Source: Acetatifactor sp.
GTDB taxonomy: Bacteria; Bacillota; Clostridia; Lachnospirales; Lachnospiraceae
NCBI GenBank assembly: GCA_029055435.1
Contig: JAIDDH010000132.1
Location: 1 to 44,736, forward strand
Direction: 5' to 3'
DNA length: 44,736 nucleotides
The notes under the pieces are model-generated. The model was not told the origin of the DNA. It made no database searches and saw nothing but the letters and a program-made list of their open reading frames with translations. The translations under genes and the position numbers were made by a program. Shown piece by piece: positions 8,591 to 17,910 of the stretch. Positions within the stretch are counted from its first letter, which is position 1. Every line of letters starts with the position of its first letter.

Positions 8591-9517
8591 ATGGATAAGG
8601 AAATCAGGAAAGAGGCCATAAGGAAGTATCTGAGATATTTCATGATATGGTTTATTATAACGGGGATTGTCGTGGTCTTGCTTCTGGGGACAGTGTTATT
8701 CAAAACAATGCAGAGCAATCTTCCCAGACTAAACACGGTGTCTCCCCAGGAGCGTGTCTACGACTATGCGGATGTGCTCACCGACAGGGAGGAAGAGGAG
8801 CTGCGCGCCGCGATTGCCGAGGCTGAGAAGCAGAGCCATGCGGACATCATCATCGTGACGCTCAATGAGCCCATGGGAGTATCTGATTCTACTTGGGAAT
8901 GGAATATGATGAATTATGCGGATGATTTTTATGACGATGGAAAGTATGGCTGGAACAAGGCATATGGCGATGGAGCGCTTTTGTTGGATAACTGGTATGA
9001 GGATGCGGGCGGCAGCCAGAAAGGTTCCTGGCTGTCCACCAGCGGAAAGATGGAAGATATCATCGGCAGATGGGAGGAGAACCAGGTTCTCGACGAGATG
9101 TACGAGTACATAGACAGCAATCCCTACAGGGCCTATCTCGCGGCGGTCACGCGTCTGAGAGACTTCGGCAGATATGGTGCCACCTCGCGGGGCTACGGGG
9201 AGAATGATACTTACTCAGGTTTGCTGGGGGCGCTGGTAATCTCCACTATCGTGGCAGTATGTTATTTTGTGAAGAATCTGACGCAGATTAAGGCAAAGGA
9301 CACCACATTGGCGAGTACCTATGTGGAGGGCGGCGTACCGGCAGTGCGTTCCAGATCCGATGAATTCCTGCGCAAGAGTGTGACGAGCCATCGCATTGAA
9401 TCCAGCAGCGGAGGCGGAGGCGGCGGAGGCAGTCGCAGCCACAGCGGGGGCGGCAGTCACGGCCACCATACCAGCAGCGGCGGTCACAGCCATGGAGGCG
9501 GCGGAAGACGGCGCTGA
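8591..9517 (+). CDS. TPM-domain membrane protein with Gly/His-rich tail, copy 2
   Basis: A 308-residue paralog of the gene before it, 47 bases downstream. It has the same order: a membrane helix (residues 15-37), a TPM domain (SPQERVYDYADVLTDREEEEL, DIIIVTLNEPMGVSDSTWEW, then NMMNYADDFYDDGKYGWNKA), a second helix (LLGALVISTIVAVCYFV) and a low-complexity tail. The tail is shorter and Gly/His-rich rather than Ser-rich, but ends in the same GGGGRRR. The TPM halves are nearly superimposable, so this is a tandem duplication whose tails have diverged. The ribosome site GGAGAGG is good. A bidirectional terminator follows. No enzymatic role is assigned. Confidence 0.75.
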   Translation: MDKEIRKEAIRKYLRYFMIWFIITGIVVVLLLGTVLFKTMQSNLPRLNTVSPQERVYDYADVLTDREEEELRAAIAEAEKQSHADIIIVTLNEPMGVSDSTWEWNMMNYADDFYDDGKYGWNKAYGDGALLLDNWYEDAGGSQKGSWLSTSGKMEDIIGRWEENQVLDEMYEYIDSNPYRAYLAAVTRLRDFGRYGATSRGYGENDTYSGLLGALVISTIVAVCYFVKNLTQIKAKDTTLASTYVEGGVPAVRSRSDEFLRKSVTSHRIESSSGGGGGGGSRSHSGGGSHGHHTSSGGHSHGGGGRRR

Positions 9518-9535
9518 GAAGTAAAAAGCAACAAA

Positions 9536-9566
9536 AAAAGCACCCACATGACGGTATGGGTGCTTT
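9536..9566. terminator. Bidirectional terminator between the TPM operon and rpsT
   Basis: AAAAGCACCCA (9536-9546) pairs with TGGGTGCTTTT (9557-9566). It has A-runs before and T-runs after, so it can stop transcription from both converging genes. Confidence 0.8.
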
Positions 9567-9591
9567 TGCTTTGTGCCGTTTGAAATCGGAT

Positions 9592-9855
9592 TTAAGCCAT
9601 TCCGTTGACAGCCTTGCTCACGCGAGCCACTTTGCGGGCAACATTGTTCTTGTGATAAACGCCCTTGCTGCCGGCCATCTCGATGACCTTTACAGCGTTC
9701 TTGAGCTCGGTCTGAGCCGCAGCCTTGTCACCGGACTCGATTGCAGCGTATACCTTCTTGATAGCGGTCTTTACGCCGGAACGGATGGCTTTGTTTCTAT
9801 CTGTTCTGGTGCGGGTTACCAAGATTCTCTTCTTTGCGGATTTAATGTTAGCCAA
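9592..9855 (-). CDS. rpsT: 30S ribosomal protein S20
   Basis: An 87-residue basic protein that binds 16S rRNA during 30S assembly. ANIKSAKKRILVTRTRTDRNKA at the start and KGVYHKNNVARKVARVSKAVN at the end are diagnostic of S20. The correct start is a TTG at 9855 (reading M-A-N-I-K). It lies eight bases after GGAGG. The ATG five codons upstream overlaps that ribosome site itself and would add MEVYD, absent from the family. It is transcribed divergently from gpr, the same arrangement as in Bacillus. A good sigma-A promoter lies at 9950-9978 on this strand. Confidence 0.95.
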   Translation of the reverse strand: MANIKSAKKRILVTRTRTDRNKAIRSGVKTAIKKVYAAIESGDKAAAQTELKNAVKVIEMAGSKGVYHKNNVARKVARVSKAVNGMA

Positions 9856-9949
9856 GTCGTACACCTCCATCTTTATGCAGTATCAATAATTTTTTTGAAA
9901 ATGTTTCACTATAGCCAGACACGGAAGACTAAGGTAAACATACTATTGT

Positions 9950-9978
9950 AGTGTAGTAAATTCCCGAGAATTTGTCAA
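9950..9978 (-). promoter_or_regulatory. rpsT promoter
   Basis: On the minus strand: TTGACA (9978-9973), 17 bases, TACACT (9955-9950). This leaves a leader of about 90 bases before the TTG start of rpsT, long enough for the autogenous control known for S20 in other bacteria, though no specific structure was identified. Confidence 0.65.
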
Positions 9979-10059
9979 TACATATTTTCCTGTAATTTGC
10001 AAAAAATATAAAAAAATTCCGTAAATGAATGGGAAAACAGGACGTAGGGGGAATGTGGC

Positions 10060-10977
10060 ATGGGGAATTTTCAGGTCAGAACGGATTTGGCGCTGGAGGT
10101 CAGAGAGAGTATCAGCGAGGCCGACAGTGAATTGCGCGGGGTGCGTGTGGAGGAATATTATCTGGAGGATGAGGATATTCAGGTCACGAAAGTGATGATC
10201 GATACAAAAAATGCGGCCAAGGCCATGGGAAAGCCGATTGGGACTTATGTCACCATGGAGGCGCCGGCGCTGGTGGAGCCCGACGAGGATTATCATCGGG
10301 AGATTTCCGATTGTCTGGCAAAGGAGCTTTTGGATTTGATTCCGGGAGGGGATCAGGAGCTGTCGGTGCTGGTGGTAGGACTGGGTAACAGAGAGGTGAC
10401 GGCCGACGCTCTGGGCCCCCAGGTGGTGGATAACCTTTTTATTACAAGGCATGTGGTAAAGGAATATGGAAAAGCCGCCTACAACTGCAGCAGGATGAAT
10501 CTCGTGAGCAGCATGGAGCCGGGAGTGATGGCAAAGACCGGCATGGAGACGGCGGAGATTGTGAAGGGTGTGGTGGCGGAGACACAGCCCGATGTGCTGA
10601 TCGTCATCGACGCGCTGGCGGCCCGGAGCATCAAGCGCTTAAACCGCACCATACAGATCACCAACACGGGCATTCAGCCGGGTTCGGGTGTGGGGAATCA
10701 CCGCAATGCCCTGACGGAGGAGGAGCTCGGGATTCCGGTGATTGCGGTGGGGGTTCCCACGGTGGTGGATGCGGCCACTATTGTGGGGGACGCCCTGAAG
10801 AAATGGATGGATGAGGATATCGATAAAAAATTTGACAGTAGGCTCGCCTTTGCGGAGCTGAACAATATGTATATGACAGGAAAAGACATCGACGCGGTGA
10901 TAAAAAGGGTGAGCTTTACCTTGTCCGAGGGTATCAATATTGCCATGGAAAAAAATAATATAGTCTGTGGCGGCTGA
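10060..10977 (+). CDS. gpr: GPR spore germination endopeptidase
   Basis: A 305-residue protease that degrades small acid-soluble spore proteins at germination. The N-terminus NFQVRTDLALEVRES is the GPR zymogen pro-region; autocleavage near this point activates the enzyme. LSVLVVGLGNREVTADALGPQVVDNL is the hallmark segment, and the protein ends with typical residues (SFTLSEGINIAME). Length matches the clostridial family. The ATG follows AGGGGG. It leads the gpr-spoIIP-lepA-hemW block whose order is conserved from Bacillus to Clostridia. In known sporeformers gpr is made in the forespore under SigF/SigG; no convincing SigG promoter was found here. Confidence 0.95.
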   Translation: MGNFQVRTDLALEVRESISEADSELRGVRVEEYYLEDEDIQVTKVMIDTKNAAKAMGKPIGTYVTMEAPALVEPDEDYHREISDCLAKELLDLIPGGDQELSVLVVGLGNREVTADALGPQVVDNLFITRHVVKEYGKAAYNCSRMNLVSSMEPGVMAKTGMETAEIVKGVVAETQPDVLIVIDALAARSIKRLNRTIQITNTGIQPGSGVGNHRNALTEEELGIPVIAVGVPTVVDAATIVGDALKKWMDEDIDKKFDSRLAFAELNNMYMTGKDIDAVIKRVSFTLSEGINIAMEKNNIVCGG

Positions 10978-11020
10978 CAGGCTCATATACTGAAGGGAGA
11001 AACAAAAGGATATCTTTTGG

Positions 11021-12304
11021 ATGTGGCGCAGAAACACAGTGTATGGGGGGATGGCAAAGGGCGGATTCGGCAAATGGATGGCGGGATTTGCTCTTTTGTT
11101 TTTGGCAGGGATGGCGCTTAAGAGCGATGCCTCTAAGATGCAGACGCCTTTGCCCGCAGCGTTTCGACAGGAGCTTGCCGGAGAGGTGGCGGATGCCGTC
11201 TATGCCCGGTTTCTGCCCGGGGTGGCTGCATTTTCCGGGGAGAGCTGCGAGGAGTGGGTGGTACACACGCAGATGCAGACTATTCTCCCGCTCTATGGAA
11301 GAGCTTTGAGAGAGAGGGGGCAGGATGGACAGGAGCGGGTGATTCGGGAGGATGACGGACATTCCAAAGTGATGACTTATGAGGAGCTCACGGACAGAGA
11401 GAGGGGAGAGAACACAGGGACGAAAAACCCTGCGGCGGAGCCGTCACAGCCGCTCACAGAGGCGGACTGGCAGGCACTTTTGCAGGAGGAGAACCAACTG
11501 GCCTATCTGGCGGCCGCAAAATTTGTGCCCCATGAACAGAAGCTGCAATTGAACCGGGAAGAATTTGCGGATTACGAGACGCTGGTAAAGACCTTTTATA
11601 CGATAGATGCCAATACTATGGCGGGAAGTGATCAACTGAATCTGGACGCTTTGCTGGGTCAGAACATGACCCTGGAGAAGAACGAAGGAGAGCCGCAGAT
11701 ATTGATTTACCACACACATTCCCAGGAGGCCTTTGCGGATTCCGTGCCGGGAAATACAGGGACTACCATTGTGGGTGTGGGGGAGCATCTGGCTCAGATC
11801 CTGCGGGAGGAGTACGGGTATACGGTGATGCACCACACAGGGCAGTATGATGTGGACACCAGAGATGACGCCTACGGAAAGTCGCTGCCGGCTCTGGAGT
11901 CGATTCTCAAGGAATACCCGTCCATACAGGTGGTGATCGACTTGCATCGGGATCAGATGGCCGAGGAGACTAGGCTGGTAATGAATCTGGACGGCAGGCC
12001 CACGGCGCGCTTCATGTTTTTTAACGGATTATCCCGCACGAAAAAATCCGGCGATATCTCATATCTGAAGAATGATAATATCAAGGGGAATCTGGCGTTT
12101 GCCTTCCAGATGCAGCTAAAATGCGCCGAGTATTATCCGGGGCTTACCCGAAAGATTTATCTGAAGGGATATCGGTATAATATGCATCTGCGGCCCAGAA
12201 CGCTGCTGGTGGAGCTGGGCGCTCAGAACAATACGGTGGAGGAGGCCATGAATGCCTGCGATCCGCTGGCTCATGTGCTGGACATGGTGCTCAGTGGGAA
12301 ATAA
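11021..12304 (+). CDS. spoIIP: Stage II sporulation protein P (engulfment amidase)
   Basis: A 427-residue membrane-anchored peptidoglycan hydrolase that works with SpoIID and SpoIIM to thin septal wall during engulfment. An N-terminal membrane helix (about residues 15-30) precedes a variable linker. The catalytic SpoIIP domain follows from about residue 220: PQILIYHTHSQEAF holds the first zinc histidines, IQVVIDLHRDQ another, and LLVELGAQNNTVEEAMN closes it. The start at 11021 has an AAAGGA site ten bases upstream; ATG codons slightly downstream are possible. It lies 43 bases after gpr, as in other sporeformers. Its expected control is SigE in the mother cell, but no clear promoter was seen. 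Confidence 0.93.
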   Translation: MWRRNTVYGGMAKGGFGKWMAGFALLFLAGMALKSDASKMQTPLPAAFRQELAGEVADAVYARFLPGVAAFSGESCEEWVVHTQMQTILPLYGRALRERGQDGQERVIREDDGHSKVMTYEELTDRERGENTGTKNPAAEPSQPLTEADWQALLQEENQLAYLAAAKFVPHEQKLQLNREEFADYETLVKTFYTIDANTMAGSDQLNLDALLGQNMTLEKNEGEPQILIYHTHSQEAFADSVPGNTGTTIVGVGEHLAQILREEYGYTVMHHTGQYDVDTRDDAYGKSLPALESILKEYPSIQVVIDLHRDQMAEETRLVMNLDGRPTARFMFFNGLSRTKKSGDISYLKNDNIKGNLAFAFQMQLKCAEYYPGLTRKIYLKGYRYNMHLRPRTLLVELGAQNNTVEEAMNACDPLAHVLDMVLSGK

Positions 12305-12305
12305 A

Positions 12306-12334
12306 TTGACGGATGAAGTTTTTTTCCTTATAAT
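12306..12334 (+). promoter_or_regulatory. Sigma-A promoter for lepA-hemW
   Basis: TTGACG (12306-12311), 17 bases, TATAAT (12329-12334), 40 bases before the lepA ATG. It gives the housekeeping genes lepA and hemW expression independent of the upstream spore genes. Confidence 0.75.
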
Positions 12335-12373
12335 GAGAAGTGGTTAATGCCTGAGGAAAGATGAGGAATATAC

Positions 12374-14206
12374 ATGGCTTTAAATGAGCAGAGCAAAACA
12401 GATCAAACTAAAATACGCAATTTTTGTATTGTTGCACATATAGATCACGGCAAATCCACTCTGGCGGACCGGATTATCGAGAAGACAGGGCTGCTCACCA
12501 GCCGGGAGATGCAGGCGCAGGTTCTCGACAATATGGACTTGGAGAGAGAGCGCGGCATCACCATCAAGGCACAGGCCGTGCGGACGGTATATAAGGCGAA
12601 GGACGGAGAGGAGTATATCTTTAATCTGATAGATACGCCGGGACATGTGGACTTTAACTATGAGGTCAGCCGCTCGCTGGCTGCCTGCGACGGCGCCATT
12701 CTTGTGGTGGATGCCGCCCAGGGCATCGAGGCGCAGACTCTGGCAAATGTATATCTGGCGCTGGATCACAATCTGGACGTATTTCCCGTAATCAATAAAA
12801 TCGACCTTCCCAGCGCGGAGCCTGAGCGTGTCATCGAGGAGATTGAGGACGTCATCGGCATAGAGGCTCAGGACGCGCCGCTGATTTCGGCCAAGAACGG
12901 CCTGAATATCGAGGATGTGCTGGAGCAGATCGTAACTAAGATTCCTGCGCCGGGAGGGAGCCCGGAGAATCCCTTGCAGGCGCTGATTTTTGACTCGCTG
13001 TATGACGCATACAAAGGCGTCATCATTTTCTGCCGCATTGTGGAGGGCACGGTAAAAAAAGGTACCTCCATCCGCATGATGGCCACCGGGGCCGTGGAAG
13101 AGGTGGTGGAGGTGGGATATTTCGGCGCGGGCCGGTTTATTCCCTGTGAGGAGCTGTCCGCCGGCATGGTGGGCTATATCACGGCTTCCATCAAGAATGT
13201 GAAAGACACTGCCGTGGGCGATACGGTGACGGATAATGACCGTCCCTGTGCCGCGCCGCTGCCCGGCTATAAGAAGGTGCAGTCCATGGTGTATTGCGGC
13301 ATGTATCTGGCGGACGGGGCCAAATACCCGGATCTGCGGGATGCGCTGGAAAAGCTTCAGTTGAACGACGCCTCTCTGAATTATGAGCCGGAGACATCTG
13401 TGGCGCTGGGGTTTGGTTTCCGCTGCGGTTTTTTGGGTCTGCTTCATCTGGAGATCATTCAGGAGAGGCTGGAGCGGGAATACAATCTGGATCTGGTGAC
13501 TACGGCCCCCGGTGTTGTCTACAAGGTGCATAAGACAAACGGAGAGGTTATCGAGCTAACCAATCCCTCTAATCTGCCGGACCCTTCGGAGATTGAGTTC
13601 ATGGAGGAGCCCGTAGTCAGTGCGGAGATCATGGTGACCAGCGAGTATATCGGCTCGATTATGGAGCTGTGTCAGGAGCGCAGGGGGCGGTATCTGGGCA
13701 TGGAATACATTGAGGGGACCAGAGCGCTGTTAAAATACGAGCTGCCTCTGAATGAGATCATATATGATTTCTTCGACGCGTTAAAATCCCGTTCCAGAGG
13801 CTATGCATCATTTGACTATGATATCAAGGGATATGAGGAGTCACGGCTTGTAAAGTTGGACATCCTCATCAATCGCGAGGAGGTGGACGCGCTTTCCTTT
13901 ATCGTCCATGCGGACTCCGCCTATGAGCGGGGCAGGAAGATGTGTGAGAAGCTCAAGGACGAGATTCCCAGACATCTCTTCGAGATTCCCATTCAGGCCG
14001 CCGTGGGGGGCAAGATCATCGCCCGCGAGACCGTGAAGGCCATGAGGAAGGATGTGCTGGCAAAGTGCTACGGCGGTGATATCACGCGTAAGAAAAAGCT
14101 TCTGGAGAAGCAGAAAGAGGGTAAGAAGCGCATGCGTCAGATCGGGAATGTAGAGATTCCCCAGAAGGCGTTTATGAGCGTCTTGAAGCTGGATGACAAA
14201 AAGTGA
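12374..14206 (+). CDS. lepA: Elongation factor 4 (LepA), ribosome back-translocating GTPase
   Basis: A 610-residue translational GTPase. The GTP-binding motifs are intact: AHIDHGKST (about residues 21-29), [16 protein letters not shown] and NKIDLPSA. The LepA-specific C-terminal domain is present, with [20 protein letters not shown] near the end. LepA binds stalled or mistranslocated ribosomes and influences initiation and 30S biogenesis. Length and domain order match the family. The stop overlaps the hemW start by 14 bases, so the two are translationally coupled. Confidence 0.97.
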   Translation: MALNEQSKTDQTKIRNFCIVAHIDHGKSTLADRIIEKTGLLTSREMQAQVLDNMDLERERGITIKAQAVRTVYKAKDGEEYIFNLIDTPGHVDFNYEVSRSLAACDGAILVVDAAQGIEAQTLANVYLALDHNLDVFPVINKIDLPSAEPERVIEEIEDVIGIEAQDAPLISAKNGLNIEDVLEQIVTKIPAPGGSPENPLQALIFDSLYDAYKGVIIFCRIVEGTVKKGTSIRMMATGAVEEVVEVGYFGAGRFIPCEELSAGMVGYITASIKNVKDTAVGDTVTDNDRPCAAPLPGYKKVQSMVYCGMYLADGAKYPDLRDALEKLQLNDASLNYEPETSVALGFGFRCGFLGLLHLEIIQERLEREYNLDLVTTAPGVVYKVHKTNGEVIELTNPSNLPDPSEIEFMEEPVVSAEIMVTSEYIGSIMELCQERRGRYLGMEYIEGTRALLKYELPLNEIIYDFFDALKSRSRGYASFDYDIKGYEESRLVKLDILINREEVDALSFIVHADSAYERGRKMCEKLKDEIPRHLFEIPIQAAVGGKIIARETVKAMRKDVLAKCYGGDITRKKKLLEKQKEGKKRMRQIGNVEIPQKAFMSVLKLDDKK

Positions 14207-15332
14207 GAGCAGAGGGGAGCTGGAGCTGTATATCCATATCCCCTTCTGTGTTCGGAAATGTAATTACTGCGATTTTCTGTCTGCGCCTGCAGACGGGCAG
14301 GTGCAGCGCGCCTACATGGAGGCTCTGCTTCGGGAAATCCGGGGCAGCAGGGCGGAGGATCTGGTGGTAAGTGTCTTTTTTGGCGGGGGAACGCCATCTG
14401 TGGTGGATGCGGCGTGGATTGTGCGGCTGATGGAGGAATTGCGGGCCTGCTATACATTGGCGGAGGATGCGGAAATCAGCATGGAGGTCAATCCCGGAAC
14501 CGTGTCGGCGGAGAGCCTGCGGATTTATCGGGAGGCCGGCGTCAATCGTCTGAGCATCGGCTGTCAGTCCGCCCGGGATGAGGAGCTTGCACGCATTGGC
14601 AGAATCCATACCTTCCAACAGTTTCTGGAGGCATATGCATGGGCCAGAGAAGCGGGATTTGTCAATATCAATGTGGATTTGATCAGTGCCCTGCCCGGAC
14701 AGTCCATGGCCGATTGGGAGGAAAGTTTATACCGAGTGCTGGATTTGAAGCCCGCGCCGGAACATATTTCCGTCTACAGCCTGATCGTGGAGGAGGGGAC
14801 GCCTTTTTATCAAATGCAGGAAAAGGGGCGGCTTGTCCTGCCGGATGAGGACATGGAGCGGGAAATGTATTGGAAAACGACGGAAATCCTGCAAAAATCC
14901 GGGTATGAGCACTATGAAATATCAAATTATGCAAGAAAAGGCTTCAGATGCAGGCATAATTGCGGGTATTGGACACGGCAAAATTACCTCGGTTTTGGTC
15001 TGGGAGCCGCTTCCCTGTATCAAAATGTGAGGTTTCAGAATACGGATTCCATGGAACGCTATCTGGAATTGTCACCGGACAGCCATGTCGAAGAGCAGAA
15101 GCTGGAGCGGCGGGAGCAGATGGCGGAGACCATGTTTCTGGGGCTGCGCATGGCGGATGGCGTGGACTTGGGAGAGTTTGAAAGACAGTATGGAATTTCC
15201 GCGGAGCATATATATGGGAACCATATCCGGGAGAGCATGGAGGAAGGGCTTCTGGAGAGAAGGGGCGACAGTCTGATTTTGACGAAACGGGGTGTGGATG
15301 TCAGCAATTATGTGATGGCAAAATTCTTATAA
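14193..15332 (+). CDS. hemW: HemW radical SAM protein (heme chaperone, HemN-like)
   Basis: A 379-residue radical SAM enzyme. [10 protein letters not shown] (about residues 18-27) is the CxxxCxxC site that binds the 4Fe-4S cluster. VFFGGGTPS and [26 protein letters not shown] are conserved SAM-binding and core segments. Proteins of this subgroup next to lepA act as heme chaperones (HemW) rather than as coproporphyrinogen dehydrogenase; older annotations call them hemN. The C-terminal HemN domain is complete ([21 protein letters not shown]). The ATG at 14193 lies inside the end of lepA with a weak ribosome site, which suits translational coupling. Confidence 0.92.
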   Translation: MTKSESRGELELYIHIPFCVRKCNYCDFLSAPADGQVQRAYMEALLREIRGSRAEDLVVSVFFGGGTPSVVDAAWIVRLMEELRACYTLAEDAEISMEVNPGTVSAESLRIYREAGVNRLSIGCQSARDEELARIGRIHTFQQFLEAYAWAREAGFVNINVDLISALPGQSMADWEESLYRVLDLKPAPEHISVYSLIVEEGTPFYQMQEKGRLVLPDEDMEREMYWKTTEILQKSGYEHYEISNYARKGFRCRHNCGYWTRQNYLGFGLGAASLYQNVRFQNTDSMERYLELSPDSHVEEQKLERREQMAETMFLGLRMADGVDLGEFERQYGISAEHIYGNHIRESMEEGLLERRGDSLILTKRGVDVSNYVMAKFL

Positions 15333-15347
15333 TTTAGTGTGCCAGGC

Positions 15348-15375
15348 ACTGTCGGGGCTTCTTTCACATAAACTA
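15348..15375 (+). promoter_or_regulatory. Possible SigK/SigE-type promoter for sigK
   Basis: CATAAACTA (15367-15375) matches the SigK -10 consensus CATAnnnTA exactly, with an AC dinucleotide (15348-15349) 17 bases upstream as the minimal -35. It lies about 30 bases before the TTG start and would let SigK drive its own gene. Short consensus sites arise by chance, so this is tentative. Confidence 0.4.
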
Positions 15376-15405
15376 TTGTGAAGGAATAACCACGGAGGCA
15401 CGCCC

Positions 15406-16038
15406 TTGCAAACCTTTCAAAAACCACTGACCCCGGGAGAGGAAGCTTATTATGTACGCCTGCTCAGAGAGGGCAGCAGCGAGGAGGCCAGAAAGGCAAA
15501 GGACATTCTGATAGAGCGCAATCTCAGGCTGGTGGCTCATGTGGCTAAGAAATATCAAAACGTGGACGAGGACATGGAGGATCTGATATCCATCGGCTGT
15601 ATCGGTCTGATCAAGGCGGTGGACACCTTTGATGCAGGAAAGGGCAGGCTTGCCACATATGCCTGCCGTTGTATAGATAATGAACTTTTGATGTTGCTGC
15701 GCGCCAAGAAAAAGACCTCCAGAGAGGTTTCGCTGTTTGAACCTATCGGCCAGGATAAAGAGGGCAATGAGATACGCCTGGTGGATGTCATCGAACAGCA
15801 GCAGGTGGATGCGGTGGAGTGTATGGAGCTGCAGAACAATATCCGCAGGCTTTTTATTTTTTTGGACGAATGTCTGACAGACAGAGAGCGGGAGATTATT
15901 TTGCTGCGATATGGTCTCGGAGGCCGCAAGGCCATCACCCAGAATGAGATCGGCGCCGCATTGGGCATTTCCAGAAGCTATGTGTCCAGAATCGAGAAGC
16001 GGGCACTGCAGAAGCTGAGAGAGAGATTTTCAGTTTAA
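15406..16038 (+). CDS. sigK: Sporulation sigma factor SigK, uninterrupted and without pro-sequence
   Basis: A 210-residue sigma-70 factor for late mother-cell genes (coat and cortex). Region 2 is ILIERNLRLVAHVAKKYQN through DLISIGCIGLIKAVDTF and GRLATYACRCIDNELLM. Region 4 ends with EIGAALGISRSYVSRIEKRALQKL. Both are strongly SigK-like, as is EPIGQDKEGNEIRLVDVI. The TTG start follows GGAGG by seven bases, and an in-frame TGA lies nine codons upstream. There is therefore no room for the hydrophobic pro-sequence that Bacillus SigK needs removed by SpoIVFB. The gene is also intact, with no skin-like element inside. It resembles the Clostridioides difficile form in lacking a pro-sequence. Control would have to be transcriptional. 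Confidence 0.92.
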   Translation: MQTFQKPLTPGEEAYYVRLLREGSSEEARKAKDILIERNLRLVAHVAKKYQNVDEDMEDLISIGCIGLIKAVDTFDAGKGRLATYACRCIDNELLMLLRAKKKTSREVSLFEPIGQDKEGNEIRLVDVIEQQQVDAVECMELQNNIRRLFIFLDECLTDREREIILLRYGLGGRKAITQNEIGAALGISRSYVSRIEKRALQKLRERFSV

Positions 16039-16083
16039 ACACGGATGTTATTTAATTTGAATCAGGAGAAAACAGAGGAAACT

Positions 16084-17910
16084 ATGCAGATGATTGGAAA
16101 GATGTTCAAAACCGCAGGGATTGTGCTGGCAGGTGTGCTGGCGGGGGCTGTGCTGCTCTCGCTGGCCTTTCTGGTTCCCGTGAACGAGACCAATCAGTCT
16201 GCGTCTTATGCTATCATAGAGAAAGAGGGATGGTATCCGGCGATTCCGATTGTGAGCGCGTCTCTGGATACCTATTTTCATTCCCTTCTGCCGGGAGTGC
16301 TGGACGGCAGCACGGACACAATCATGCTGCAGACTGCACTGGAGCCGGATGAGGTCAATGTGCTGCGGGCTGCCATGGATATGAACCAATATGATTATTA
16401 CTGGCACGGGTATGTGGCTGTCTTACGTCCGCTTCTGGCGCTTTTTGACTATGGGGAGATTCGCGTGCTCAACAGCATGGGACAACTTCTGCTTGTGTTT
16501 TTGCTGTGTCTGGCGCTGTGGCGAAAGAAGGGCATGCCTTATGCGCTGCTTTTGCTGACGTCCTATTTTCTGCTGATGCCTATGGCTATGCCTTTTTCCC
16601 TGCAGTACAGCTGGGTCTTTTATATTGCGGCAGGGTGTCTTCTGTATCTGGTCCGGGGGGACCGGGCGCGGAATGTGACAGGCATGAAGCTGTATTGGCT
16701 CTTTCTGGCGGTGGGAATGCTGACAAGCTATTTTGATCTTTTGACCTATCCTTTGTATACATGGGGCGTACCTGTCGTCTGGTGGCTTCTGCTTCAGGAG
16801 GCGGACAAGGGAGAGCTGTATTATATAAAACAGGTGGTTTGCACGGGATTGTGGTGGATTCTGGGCTATGCCGGCATGTGGCTTGGCAAATTCTGTCTGG
16901 GAAGTCTGATTCTGGGGCGCAATATTTTCCAGAGTGCCTTTTATGAGGTGGGATTTCGGCTGGGAGTGGAAGCCGTGGAGGCGGAGCCCTTTGGATTTTC
17001 GGACAGGCTGGAAGCGCTCTATGTGAACTGGAAGCATTATGAGTACAAGCTTTTTGTACTGCTTCTGGCGGCATGGCTTCTTGTTATCGTAGTGTGGACG
17101 TTTAAAATGGGCGTCAGGAGCAATGTCAAAGGCAAAGCGCTGGCACTGGCGGGTACATCGTCTGTGGTCTGGTATTTTGCGCTGGCAAACCACACAGCGG
17201 GACATCACTTTTTCACATATCGCATTTATGGGATTGCGGTGCTTGCCGTGCTGGCGATTCTGGTAGGGGCTGTGGGAGACGGGAGCCGGCAGGATTTGCG
17301 TCAGAGTGTCCGCCTGCTCTGCGTCTGGGGTGTCTGCGGCATCGCGGCATGTGGATTGAGTCTTCTTGCAAGAGAGGAAATCACTGTAAATAACGGTGAC
17401 AGGGAGTACAGACAGGTAGTGCTTGGGGAGGAAAAGGTCTGCGAGATGAGCTTTACGCCTTCTTTTCCCATGGTGAAGCGCATCGGCCTCTGCGTCGAGA
17501 CGACGGCCCGGGAGGGTGTGTGCAGGCTGGTGGTATGGGACGGAGAGAAATCGCTGTATGAGGAGGAGATTTTGTTGTCCGCATATGAGGAGAGCACCTA
17601 TGCGGATATTCCCGTGGACTGGAAGCTCAGGAGAGGGAAAGAGTATAGTCTGCTTGTTTCGATAGAAAATGCCGATGGGGAGGCAGCGCTTTTTGTGACG
17701 GCCAATCAGGATATGCCCCTCAGTGAGTACGGGGAGGCATGGGTAAAGAGCGCCCAACAGCGCACTGAAATCGCTCAGGATGGTCAGATATTGTCGGGGC
17801 TTACCTACAGCTACAGGCCTCTGTCACGATTTACACTTGCTTTTCTGGCGATGACATGGACGGGAATTTTATTTGCGGCCTGTATGGTATTTGTGAGGGA
17901 AAAAGCTTGA
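16084..17910 (+). CDS. Polytopic membrane protein with extracytoplasmic beta domain, unknown function
   Basis: About 608 residues. The N-terminus has a membrane helix (TAGIVLAGVLAGAVLLSLAFLV), then an outward loop with SASYAIIEKEGWYPAIP and QYDYYWHGYVAVLRPLLALFDY. At least eight hydrophobic helices follow up to about residue 430, then a soluble domain of about 130 residues and a last helix. The overall plan resembles membrane glycosyltransferases or flippases of cell-surface polymer synthesis, but no family signature was recognised. The soluble domain (SFPMVKRIGLCVETTAREG, then ADIPVDWKLRRGKEYSLLVS) resembles the one in the next gene. The ATG at 16084 has AGAGG five bases upstream; an ATG at 16045 is possible but has a poor site. 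It overlaps the next start by four bases. Confidence 0.65.
   Translation: MQMIGKMFKTAGIVLAGVLAGAVLLSLAFLVPVNETNQSASYAIIEKEGWYPAIPIVSASLDTYFHSLLPGVLDGSTDTIMLQTALEPDEVNVLRAAMDMNQYDYYWHGYVAVLRPLLALFDYGEIRVLNSMGQLLLVFLLCLALWRKKGMPYALLLLTSYFLLMPMAMPFSLQYSWVFYIAAGCLLYLVRGDRARNVTGMKLYWLFLAVGMLTSYFDLLTYPLYTWGVPVVWWLLLQEADKGELYYIKQVVCTGLWWILGYAGMWLGKFCLGSLILGRNIFQSAFYEVGFRLGVEAVEAEPFGFSDRLEALYVNWKHYEYKLFVLLLAAWLLVIVVWTFKMGVRSNVKGKALALAGTSSVVWYFALANHTAGHHFFTYRIYGIAVLAVLAILVGAVGDGSRQDLRQSVRLLCVWGVCGIAACGLSLLAREEITVNNGDREYRQVVLGEEKVCEMSFTPSFPMVKRIGLCVETTAREGVCRLVVWDGEKSLYEEEILLSAYEESTYADIPVDWKLRRGKEYSLLVSIENADGEAALFVTANQDMPLSEYGEAWVKSAQQRTEIAQDGQILSGLTYSYRPLSRFTLAFLAMTWTGILFAACMVFVREKA

Noticed and set aside
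9939-9945. CATACTA as a SigG -10 box for gpr
   Set aside because: No matching -35 at the right distance; the position also overlaps the rpsT promoter region.
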